NCBI GenBank assembly: GCA_030015575.1
Contig: JASDDO010000016.1
Span: 180,480,815-180,544,814 of the forward strand
Reading direction: 5' to 3'
Source: Agapanthus africanus
Taxonomy: Eukaryota; Streptophyta; Magnoliopsida; Asparagales; Amaryllidaceae
Length of the DNA stretch: 64,000 bases
Shown here: positions 23,739-34,501 of the stretch, piece by piece
Layout: every line of letters begins with the position of its first letter
How positions within the stretch are numbered: position 1 is the first letter of the stretch
Notes under the pieces: generated by a model
What the model was told of the DNA's origin: nothing
Database searches by the model: none
What the model saw: the letters and a program-made list of their open reading frames with translations, nothing else
Translations under genes and position numbers: made by a program

Positions 23739-26207
23739 GAAGGATATAATTTTGTATTGTTGGATAATGTTCTGAACATTTCCTATATCAAGAGTTGATC
23801 GGTTCAGGAGCGTTATCTAATGGCAAATACGTTCTAAAACAAACTACAGTTCTTAACGTACAGAACACACACAAGAGGAAGAGTTCAGAAATGAACGAAT
23901 CCTTCTTGAGGCATTGTAGACTAGGTCATATCAATGCGATCCGACTAGCCATGTTACATTTAGATGCATAATTAAATCAGTTTGAATTTACATCTTGTGA
24001 AACTTGCCAGTCATGTCACAAAGATATGATGACCATAGCTCCGTTTATTGGAAACAGAGAAAGAGTTAGTGAACTCTTGGGATTGATACATGACGATGTA
24101 TGTAGGTCCCCTGTCTACAGATGACAGGACTGGTTCTTTTTACTTCATTACATTCACTGATGATCTCTCAAGATTCACATATGTGTTCCAGTTGAAACAC
24201 AAGTCTGAAGCTTTTGAGAAATTCATAGAATATAAGTTAGAAGTAGAGAACCAAAACGGGTATAAGTATTATGTCCTTGATGAGAATACTTGAGCACGGA
24301 GTTCCTGGACTATTCTAAAGGAGAATGAGATTCTCTCTCAGCATTACTCCTCCGTATTCACCATAATACGTCGGTGTGTCGGGACGGAGCAATCGCATCC
24401 TATGTGATATGGTGTGCTCTATGATGAGTACTACTGAGTTGCCTATTTCCTTTTAGGAGGTTATGCACTTGAGAAGCTGCATACCTATTGAATAGGGTTC
24501 CAATCAAATCAGGTGCCTACCACTCCATATACGATATTGTATGGGAAGATCCCATATCTTAAGCAAGTTAAGATTTAAGGTTGTCTGGCCTATGCCAAAA
24601 GCAAAATCCGGACAAGCTCGAGGCAAGGTCAGTTCTGTGGAAGTTTGTTGGATATCCCAAGCATTCGCAAGGGAATATCTTCTACTGCACCGAGGAACAA
24701 AAGATGTTTTATTTCTCGGTATAACCACCTTTTTAGAAAAGGTATTTATTTTGGAAACAAATTTGTGGTCATGAGGTAGAACTGGAAGGAGTTCCAGCTA
24801 TACAAACTGCAGCTGATGATTTGGTAGAACCGAAGGATTCAGTAGTTCCCGACGAACCTTAGCCTCTCCGTCGATCTAGTAGGGTTCCTCATCCACTTGA
24901 GAGATACTTCGGTTTTCTCTATGACAGTAGGAGCGAGGATGGCATCTTGAGATGATGACCCAACTAGTTTCGAGCAGGCTATCAGGAGTGGGGACTCTGT
25001 AAGAATGGCCGGATGCTATGTGATCTGAGATGGAATCCATATACACCAACAAAGTATGGACTTTGGTTGCTATGTCTGAAAGGTTAAATCCCCATCAGGA
25101 GCAAGTATATCTTGAGAAGATTACTTGGTGTAGATGGAAAAGTTGAGACTTTCAAAGCTAGACTTATCGCAAAAGGTTCTCGTCATCGACCAGGAGTGGA
25201 TAATGATGAAACCTTTTCTCCAGTGGCTATGCTTAAGTCCATCCGGATCCTACTTTCTATTGCTACATACCATGACTACGATATCTGGCGGTTAGGTGTC
25301 ATGACTGCTTTTCTAAAAAGTGATTTAGAAGAGAGCGTCTATAAGTACACAGCCAGAGGGCTTCGTAAAAAGTTGGAGCAGCGAAAACGTGTGCAAGTTG
25401 CTTTATGGGATAAAGCAGGCATCGCGGAGTTGGAACATCTGTTTTGATGTGATAGTCAAAGCGTTTGACTTCATCAAAATAGTATATGAACCTTGTATAT
25501 TCAAAAAGGTAGTAGGGAGTATGGTGGTGATCATCGTATTGTACGTGGATGACATACTCTTGATAGGAAAGGAGTTTCCTATGCTACACTCGATCAATCA
25601 CCTCTTATCACAAGGATTCTCCATATAGGATCAAGGTGATACCTCCTAAATCCTGGGTTTTGGATCTATGAGATAGATCTAAGTGGATGTTAGGATTCTC
25701 ACTAGGTGTAGTGAGATGGTATCAATAGATCTTGGGGAGAATCACTGGATAGCTTCCAGAGTGGTAAGGTCGACTGAATGTCAGTCACATGCATTGTCTT
25801 TACCCTTAGTGGAGGGACGGTATGTTGGAAGAGTTCCAAGCTAGATACCGTAGCAAAATAGACGATAAAGGCTGGATACATCGCTACCAAAGAGGCAAGT
25901 GTGGATGTATATAAGTTCATGAGATGAACTTCGTTCCTACCATTGTGTGACAATGGAGTTGTGGCTTTAGCCTCGGAACCCCCGTCCCATCAGTGATCCA
26001 GACATATTCTTAGGCAGTATCACCTGATCATGGAGATGGTTGATCTCCAGGGAGATCGAGGTTAGGAGAGTAGACACAGAGGACAACATGGCTGATCCAC
26101 TCACAAAGGCCTTTTCCCAAGAGAGACTTTTATGGGATGGTTGAGTATGAGATACTTCAACCACTGCTGATTGTTGGGTATGGGATACTACAACAGATGG
26201 CCCTAGT
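23739..26207 (+). pseudogene. Copia-B pol (integrase to RNase H), strongly decayed
   Basis: The piece starts inside the protease-integrase spacer at the gypsy-B insertion point. Recognisable remnants in order: the integrase finger (CRLGHINA near 23920, CQSCHKD near 24005); the core segment FYFITFTDDLSRF (24140-24290); the tail near 24600; the linker RRSSRVPHPLERY (out of frame) near 24870; RT with FKARLIAKGSRHRPGVDNDETFSPVAMLKSIRILL (25150-25250), YGIKQASRSWNICFD (25400) and intact YVDDILLIG (25545); and RNase H remnants at 25740-26130. Numerous frameshifts and stops occur about every 100-300 bp. Its left part is lost. The polypurine tract AGTGCAAGTGGGAGAT ends at 26220. Confidence 0.85.
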
Positions 26208-26220
26208 GCAAGTGGGAGAT

Positions 26221-28397
26221 TGTTAGTTTTATGTATGCCCTAGAGGCCATTACTGTACATATGATGTATATTGTAGTGGATGCTTGGACATATATAGAGA
26301 GGACTGTCTTGCTCGACATGATAGTATGCTATCTGGTAGCACTTTATCTTAACATGTTCTCTGTTTGTCTCTATGTTACATGTTGATAAAGCCCTTAGGA
26401 TGAGTACTTGACTACCAGGACTATTATGCAAATCATACTAGTGGGGACAGTGTAGTCTCTAAGTACATCCTTCAAATGTTCCTAGTCGTTGGTGTATCGA
26501 GACAGGGCATCGATATACCAGAGTAGACTAGCATATAGCTTCTCGACCCATGTAGATGGGCGATGGATGATCCCATATCCATTGGTGTTTGAAATCAGAG
26601 ATAGTATACGGGTGCTCACTGGAGACTGGGTACACTGGACGGACTCGCCGAGAACTCCCAGATGGTATTATACCTCACGTCAGATGGCATCTCTCTGGTG
26701 ACACTGGTACAGGTTAGTCTGTAGACCCGAGATCGTCATAGAGTATTGTGTGATTCCCACTGTGCTTTGATTTCCACCTTACCACGTTCAAGAGAACATG
26801 CAAAACGGTGGCTTTTGGGTACAGTCACGAATCACATGGAGGCAATGAGCGATAGGAGGGGTTTCGTCTCTCTCGGTATTGGGGGTTGATGTTGTGCTGT
26901 GCTCGATTTGCGATAATAGGAAGTCCCTGGCCAGGGCTGCTTCAGAGATATACTGGTAAGTGTTATCAGTAGTTTCTCGACCCGTTATGAGCCTCATATC
27001 GGCACGACTTATCGAGCTACTGGGGTCTAACGTTTACCACCCCTAGACGAGATATGCGACATATTAGGCGAAGAGACCCGACTGTACGGTAGTGTTACTG
27101 ATTGGATTCGCAAGAGTATGAGCAGGCTTCCTTGTTGATCTTCTGATCGCTTAATACCCGGGTGGCCGTTACATTTGGCAGACCGCTTGCAGCTTGTGGA
27201 TGTTTCATATGATCATCACCTACTGTCGGCGTATTGACGAGCTTTTAGAGTCCTACCCAGAGGTTTCCTGGCTCAAGCGAAACGGAGTAGGAGCGCATAT
27301 GTGATATGTGCGGGACCGAGATTAATACGATATGAGATACCGTATTCTATTCTCGCGACATGTGACATCGGTCGGTTATATGAGATATAGCCGGGTTATC
27401 GGATCAAGTGTTGATTCGATAAGTTGTTACATTTGATATTGGTCGGTTATATGTGATATAGCCGGATTATTAAATCAAATGTTGATTTAATGATCTAATG
27501 TATAAATATATATATTTGATATATTAATTTAAATTAACTAGTATTAGTTCACTTAAGATTTCTTTTCTCACTTTGTTTGTGCACATTGTATATATGTGAT
27601 ATATGCAAGTGTACATAATATTGTGTCATGTTTGATAATACATGCAACTTGGGTGTGTGTATGACTTACACCATGCTTGGTTTAATCCTAGGGTTTTTAA
27701 TTATTTAAGTAATTCAAAATTGTTGGAAATTGTCATGGCATGAAGCTTGTTGTTTGCATTGACCAAGTCCACTCTTTTGTTTTGCCTAAGATATTTATTA
27801 ACCCAACCAATTAAACCTAGCCATGGTTAACTCTCTACAAAGGTTAGTATATGATACTAACTCACCTAGGGTTGCCATTATCCATTAGATAATTATCATG
27901 AGAGTTTTCTTCTTCTTCTTCCTCTCAAGCTTTCTAGCTTCAATGGAGATGAGAGAAAATATGTGAGAAAATCAAATCTAAAGTGAACCCACTTCCTACT
28001 TCATCATCCTCTACTACTTGCCATTTAGTATACGGTGTTTGCTTCACTAATTCCACAATTAGTGAAGAGATAGCTTGGGTTAGTGTCTCCTCGACGTAGA
28101 CCATCTTCGGTCTCGAAGACTTCGATGAAAGCTTGTTCATTTCTTCATGGGAGCCTCTCTAGAGTCCGGGAGTTCATGATTGCAGTGAAGGGACTACTAG
28201 ACGGAGCTATTGAAGTGAAGGACCAGTCTACAAAGGTTGTATTCCTTGCTCACTTCTTGTGCAAAGTTGTTTGCATTTCATTCCGTCGCTTTTTCTAGTG
28301 AACGATTCTATGTTAGGGTTAGCTAGAACGGCTAAAATTTTAATATGGCATGAAAGATGTCTCCCGAAACCTTGCTTCCATGCTAGGCAACCCTGCA
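26221..28397 (+). repeat. Copia-B 3' LTR
   Basis: It starts TGTTAGTTTTATGTATGCCC after the polypurine tract and ends ...GGCAACCCTGCA, comparable with ACCCTACA of copies C and G. Its 2177-bp length agrees with C (2222) and G (2166). It carries two CCGGTTATAT-type hairpins at about 27373-27470. The boundary at 28397 is inferred from those copies. The following 28398-28665 resembles another LTR's 3' end. Confidence 0.82.
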
Positions 28398-28665
28398 GTA
28401 AACTCTCTTCGCTTAGTTTAGATCTTTTTTGCTTGCTATAAAACCCTAAATTTCTAGTTCGATTCTAGGTTAATATGATTAGCACTCTAGACTTTTTAAA
28501 ATTGCATACTTGATGCTCATATAAACCTAGTAGAGGTGCTAAGACATACTTTCATCATATTCGGCAAAGGAGGACCGGCTTTCAAACGCGATCCGGAGCT
28601 CTTGAGAGCATGCTAGAGTCCAACTTAATTGGAGCTCTTGAATAAAGCTTGAGGATTTGAGTATT
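28398..28665 (+). repeat. Fragment of an older copia LTR (probably copia-E 5' LTR)
   Basis: The blocks GCTATAAAACCCTAA, GCATACTTGATGCT and GGTGCTAAGA match the end region of the LTR at 3120-3235. After the copia-C insertion (TSD GCTAA) the sequence resumes at 49287 and reaches an LTR end plus PBS. Assigning both halves to one LTR rests on the TSD; continuity to the left is unclear. Confidence 0.6.
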
Positions 28666-28670
28666 GCTAA

Positions 28671-30892
28671 TGTTAGTTATATGTATGCCCTAGAGGCCAT
28701 TACTATACATGTGTTGTATATTGTAGTGGATGCTTGGACATATATAGGGAGGACTTTCTTGCTCGACATGATAGTATGCTATCTGGTTACTCTTTACCTT
28801 AACGTGTACACTGATTGTCTCTCTGTTACATGTTGGTAAAGCCCTTAGGATGTGTACTTGACTACCTGGACTGTGATGCGGATCATACTAGTGGGGACAT
28901 GGTAGTCCATAAGTACATCCTTCAAGGTCCCTAGTCGTGGGTATATCGAGACGGGGCATCGATATACCAGAGTAGACTAGCGTATACCTTCTCGACCCAT
29001 ATAGATGGGCAATGGATGATCCCATATCCATTGATGTTTGACATCAGAGATGATATACGGGTGCTCAGTGGAGACTGGGTACACTGGACGGACTCGTCGA
29101 GAACTCCCAGATGGTATTATACCTTACGTCAGATGGCAGTTCTCTGGTGACACTGGTACAGGGTAGTCTGTAGACCCGAGATCGTCATAGAGTCTTGTGT
29201 GATTCCCACTGTGCTTTGATTTCCACCTTACCACGTCCAAGAGGGCGTGCAAAACGGTGGTTTTTGGGTACAGTCCCGAGTCACATGGAGGCAATGAGCG
29301 ATAGGAGGGGTTTCGTCTCTCCCGGTATTGGGGGTTGATGTTGCGCTGTGCTCGATTGGCCATAACAGGGAAGTCCCTGGCCAGGGCTGGTTTAGAGATT
29401 TACTGGTAAGTGTTACCAGTAGTTTCTCGACCCGTTATGAGCCTTTCATCGGCATGACTTATCGGTTATTGGGGTCTGACGTTTACCACCCCTAGACTTG
29501 ATATGCGACATATCAGACGAGGAGACCGGACTGTACGGTAGTGTCACTGTCAGGCTCTTTGCAGGAGTTGGAGCGGGCTTGCTTGCTGATCTTCTAATCG
29601 CTCAATACCCGGGTAGCCATTATGTCCAGCTAGTACCGCTGACGGCTTGTGGGTGTTTGATATGATCATCACCTACTGCCGGCGTATTGACGAGTCTTTA
29701 GAGTCCTACATAGAGGTTGTACTGGCTCAGGCAAAACGAGATAGGAGCGCATATGTGATATGTGCGGGACCGAGAATGATGCGAGTATGTGATACCGTAT
29801 TCAATTCTTGCGATGATTGTATCAATTGGTTGTATGCGATATAACCTAGTTATCGAATCAAGGATTGATTCGATAAGTCGATACATTGATATTAGTCGGT
29901 TATATGCGATATGACCGGATCATTAAATCAAGTGTTGATTTAATGATTTAATGTATAATTATATATTTGATATATTACTTTACATTAACTAGTATTGGTT
30001 CACTTAAGATTGATTTTCTCACTTGATGTGCACAAGTTATATATGTGATATATTTTTTGTGCACAAGATTGTATCATGTTTGATGATACATGCAAACTTG
30101 GGTGTGTATGCTTTAAACCATAGTTTAGGTTAATGGTTAAGGTTTTATTTATTTATTTATTTATTTGATTTTGGAAAAACTAAATGGTGGCTTTTTTGTT
30201 TAATTGCTAGAAGCTTCATGAAGCATGCTAGCATCTTTGAAAAAGTCTTGCCATTTTTGTTTTTATCCTTTAACCTAACCATCAACCTAAACCCTAGTTT
30301 ATTCTCTACATGTGTTAACTCACCCATGGTTGCAATATGATAAGGCTTCACTTGATTTTCTTTAATTGATAATTCATTATTTTCTTTCTTCTTCTTCTTC
30401 TTCTTCTTGAAGAAAAAGAGATAGCTTGCTAGAAAATTTCAAGTGAAGATTTAGAGTGAGAAATCTAAATCTAAAGAGTACCCACTTCCTATCTCACCAT
30501 CCTCTACTAGACTAGCACTTTAGTTTAGGGTGTTTGCTTCACTAATTCTATGGTTAGTGAGGTAGAAGCTTGAGTCCGTATTCACTCGACGTAGATCATC
30601 TTCGGCACCGAAGACTTCAAGCGATCCCGTTGCAATTTCCTCATGGAGCCATCCGAGAGTCCGGGAGTTGGTTGATCACAGCGAAGGGACGTCGTCACGG
30701 AGCTATGGAAGTGGAGGACCGGATCTACAAAGGTTGTAGTCCCTTTCCTTTAGTGTAAATGTGATTTACTTGCTTTTGATTCGTCTAATATCTAGTTAAC
30801 GATCTTGCTTAGGGTTGTTAAGCACCTAAAAATTTTAATCCGGCATGGTCGATGCCTTGTAGAGCCTCCTTAGTGTAACTAGTAACCCTACA
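28671..30892 (+). repeat. Copia-C 5' LTR
   Basis: TGTTAGTTATATGTATGCCC ... AACCCTACA, ending directly before the PBS. It contains two hairpins of the CCGGTTATAT type (about 29826-29923) each followed by the AATCAAGNNTTGATT palindrome, an ATTT tetranucleotide run near 30147 and a CTT run near 30388. The pair at 29647-29886 is near-identical to 48036-48275 in the 3' LTR; the open frames there are LTR sequence, not genes. Confidence 0.95.
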
Positions 30893-30893
30893 G

Positions 30894-30905
30894 TAGTATC
30901 AGAGC
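30894..30905 (+). other. Copia-C primer-binding site, one mismatch
   Basis: TAGTATCAGAGC, one base (G to A) from the initiator-Met tRNA match, placed one base after the LTR end. This probably arose after insertion by CpG-independent transition or read-through decay. Confidence 0.9.
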
Positions 30906-33900
30906 CTAACTAGAGCATTAGGCGATGTGTTAACAAAGTTAAAACCCCGATCGAACCCGAATACGACATTTCAAACCCCTCTCTGTACATTTTTTAAAAT
31001 CTGGGTTTTTCCAGAATTAAAAATACCTAAAATATTCAACAGGATAATATAAGAATTATGGTGAAAAACGAGAACCTAATACGTCCAAACCGCCGCGGAA
31101 CCGCGGCCGTACCGCGCTTGGGCCGCGGATCCGCGGCAGTACAGGGGTGTTAGGCACTTGTATTTTCACTATAATTCCTATTTCTGTGACTTATATTTTA
31201 TGGGTATTTTAAAACCGACTCAAGTGTTGAGTATTCTGGGGTTTATTTTGTAATCGTCGATTCGATCGGGAATTTTAAATTCGTTATTGTTTTTCCGGAT
31301 ATTTTAGAACATGTTAAAAAGTTTTTCCGGATATAAATACCCACTTTTTCCCCTGTCGGGAAATTTCCAAGTGTTGGATCTTTCCGTAGTTTAAGAACGT
31401 TCGAAGTAGTGCAAGTAACGCGATGGACCCTCTAGAAGACAACAAACCTTAACTCGATTATGTGACCGTCTTGAACTGCCCTTTGAACCTTAGGGTTTGG
31501 GGCAGTACGGCGTGCCACATGTGAGGCGTTGGCTTGACCCTTCTACGGCTGGACCGTTGGTACTGTGGCATGAAATGGACATTTTTAGACTTATTTCATG
31601 TGTTGAGCTGTTTCGGGAAAACTTGGGTGTTTGATTGTTTGATCGAAAAGTTTAACATTTTCTATTTATCTGGAATGTGATACAATATTTGGAATTCACA
31701 AGTAGTTATGAGATAACTAATATCAATGTTATAAACATAGCACTTTGGTCTCACTTGATCGGTTGCCACGGAATTTTGATGTGATCAAAAGTCCGTCGCA
31801 ATCACGTAGCGTACGCGGATACTCGCTGGATAAACTTAATAGACAGCTACACCCCTTAGCTCCGACCAAGTGACTGTAGGAGAACCCCGTCGCCGAAAGC
31901 ATCCGTTCGGGTGCTCGCGGTAGCGGTGTTCCGCCTTGGTGCACTTCGTCAACGGTATCGGGGGTGCGTCCGCCTACTAAAGTTTGCGACGAGCATTCGA
32001 TCAGGATGTCGGGAATCCTGTTGAATTGCCCGACTTGATATTGAAAAGAGTTTTCGATAAAGAGACTAAAATGCGGGGTTTATAATAGTTAGGCATGCGA
32101 TGTCTAAAGAATTCATTTGGTTAGGCATGCGATGTCTAAGGAGGTTGCGGATTCCAACTGTTGTAGTTTTACACTTTCTTTTCTGTGACCGTAAGTGTAA
32201 TATGTGATATCGCCGGTTTCGTTGCTATATGTCAACGACAATTGGGATGCGCATATTTACTTACGTTGATGACATGTGATGTTATGTGTTGCTGGATATG
32301 TTATATTGGATCGTCGCGTTTTGAATAGCCGGGGGTTTTATATGAGATGAGAGTTTTTATTTTCATTCATGTAAAATTAATTGTATTTAATATTCTTTTA
32401 TTAGGGCACTTCCAGGTTGCGGAAGTTGTCACCGTTGTTGTATATTATTTACTTTTCCGCACTAGGATAGACCCAAGGAGGGGAGCACAAGTAACCGGGT
32501 TCTAGGGTCCAGTGGGAGACCAACTCGAGGAGTCGAGTCCGGGTCTCCTGACTCTAGAATTGGTAGGGTTGCTTGCCACTCTCGTAGGGGTCTAGGGGTG
32601 TGGGTTTGGTTATTCATCGCGACCGTGGAATCCGTGTTTTATACTGGCTCGTATCAAAAACACGGACGTCCTAGTATATCCAATGTTTCATATGTTTCTT
32701 CTGCTGCGATATCTGTGATGTGATCATGTGATGTGCTGTGATAGATACTATATATAGTATATATGATATATTATATAGACGTTACTTATGTTTTACACCC
32801 GCGCTAGCCCTGCCCTGCTCTGCCGTTAGTTACCTAACATAACGGTGCACGAGGGGACATCGAGGCGAATGCGGATGGCATAAGTGTACGTCGTATTTAT
32901 CTGTGATGTTTAGGTACTTAAATGATGGGACTTCATTAATGTGATTAATGAAAGAAAGAAAAAGAAACCTAAAAGATGTTGTGGAATCGAATTTTCAAAA
33001 ACAGGTAGCTACAGTTCTTGCTTTGCATCGCGGTGTTCCTTGTAGAACATCCAGCACCTTATTCGAGAAGGAAAGGGCCGAGATCCTTTCACCGGGAGAG
33101 ACCCCTTTAGCAGTGACTGGCAGATGCTACACCCCTCGGTTTGTCTTTTGGAGTTTTTGCTTTGCATAGTGATTGATATATATGATATATCTTGCACTTT
33201 ATTCGATGAGGAAAGGGCCGACGATCCCTTCACCGGGAGTGACCCCTTTAGCGAAACTAGAAAAGCCTAAAAAACACTCCATTTTAAAATCATTTGATTC
33301 TACAACGATATCAAGTTCATTACGCAATAGGTTTTCAGAAAAACCTGTCGTAGCCCTCCGTCATTTCAGATAAGTCCTACTTAGTATTCGTGCTACGTTT
33401 GTTGACCTCCGTCAAGGCGTAGTGTGCGGTAGCTAACTAGTATTTATCTGCTTATGAATATGATGCAGATTGGATTAGGGTAGTCGTACGGCCTTGTTGA
33501 CCTCCGTCAAGGGTCGTGCAGGTGGGTTTGATTCAATCAAGAAATGACGGGTTGAACATGACTAGTAGCCTATGGTTTGTTGACCTCCGTCAAGGTCATA
33601 GGGTGCTAGGGGCAAAATTATCGGGAATTTCAAGTGTTGAAATTTGCAATGAGATTGCATACCTTCTATGAGATAGTTGGATCCCGATACCCGCTGCGAG
33701 TAATTGTTACTCCTGGGAGAGTTTTACACATTACAATTAGCCGATCAAGTAAGTGTCTAGAAAGGTGTCAACGGGGTTACGCCTCTGGAAAAACGAGGTT
33801 TACTTTAATTAGGTCCGTGCGAAAGCACGGGGAACCTCCCTCAAAGTACCGACACTGGCCTGACTGAAAGATTGGCGAACTTGTAGCGTGTAATTAATCC

Positions 33901-34047
33901 CGGCTAGTCTTTCCTTTTAGGGTTTGAAGGAAGATTTGATAAAAACAGTGGTAGCCATCCTGATTAGATAAAATAATAACCAATCTGATCTTGCAAGAGC
34001 GCACGCAGACTGTTTTCTTCTCTCTCTCTCCAGGTAGCGACCATATC
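30906..34047 (+). other. Copia-C 5' leader (3.1 kb), highly structured
   Basis: The leader holds a GC palindrome at 31093-31137 (including a perfect 16-bp palindrome at 31122-31137). An ~880-bp insertion (about 31300-32180) is shared only with copia-G. A two-tier hairpin lies at 32190-32265 and a long stem at 32784-32885. A pair of ~65-bp direct repeats (33047-33110, 33190-33254) around GAAAGGGCCGA and TTCACCGGGAG is also shared with G. Three TTGAC/GTCAA hairpins follow (33393-33422, 33486-33519, 33570-33601), then a GAAA-loop hairpin at 33815-33830 inside an outer stem 33795-33838, and the tract CTCTCTCTCTCCAG ending near 34034. No conserved long reading frame is seen except the block discussed under findings. 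Confidence 0.8.
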
Positions 34048-34069
34048 ATGCCTTAATCAAGATAATAAT

Positions 34070-34501
34070 ATGGATGTATTGACCGAACCCGCTTGTTATA
34101 CTGAGCTGGGGAACGTTGGTCCCGCTCCAACTTATAATTGTTATAAGACAGAGCAGGAAATTGGGAATTACCAGAATTCCCGTGCCGCCCAAACGAAGAA
34201 AGTGTATGCTGATGCATCATCTTCGGGTGTATTCATTACCGAGAACTGTTTCTCAGTGTCCTTTACGTCCTGGGTATTTGATACCGGATCAGGATCCCAC
34301 ATATGTTATATATTACATGGGTTACAGAAAGGTAGAGAACTGAGAACGGGTGATAAGTTTCATGAGGCAGAAAACGGTGCAAGTGTTGCAGCCAAGTCTG
34401 TTGGTCACTGTCACCCTGTATTACCAGAATACATTGATTCTGAACAAATGTTATTAGATACTGAACCTGATATACAAAATCATATCAGTCTCTTTATTTA
34501 G
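34070..34501 (+). pseudogene. Copia-C mini-gag plus protease N terminus
   Basis: An open frame of 143 codons from ATG 34070. The first ~60 residues (MDVLTEPACYTELGNVG...) replace the ~240-residue gag of copia-D. They align with its zinc-knuckle end from the CYK/CHK position to the shared SGV.ITENC block, with the other zinc ligands lost. Then comes the aspartic protease active site FDTGSGSHIC at about residues 69-78. The frame leaves the protease sequence near 34440 through frameshifts. A two-codon upstream frame, ATG CCT TAA at 34048, occupies the position of the copia-D gag start. The same mini-gag occurs at 12234 and 57326, so the deletion was inherited by several copies. Confidence 0.75.

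Noticed and set aside
29647..29844. 65-codon ORF conserved at 29647 and 48036
   Set aside because: The conservation follows from these being the two LTRs of copia-C. The frame covers the LTR hairpins and is not kept in the LTRs of A, B or G.
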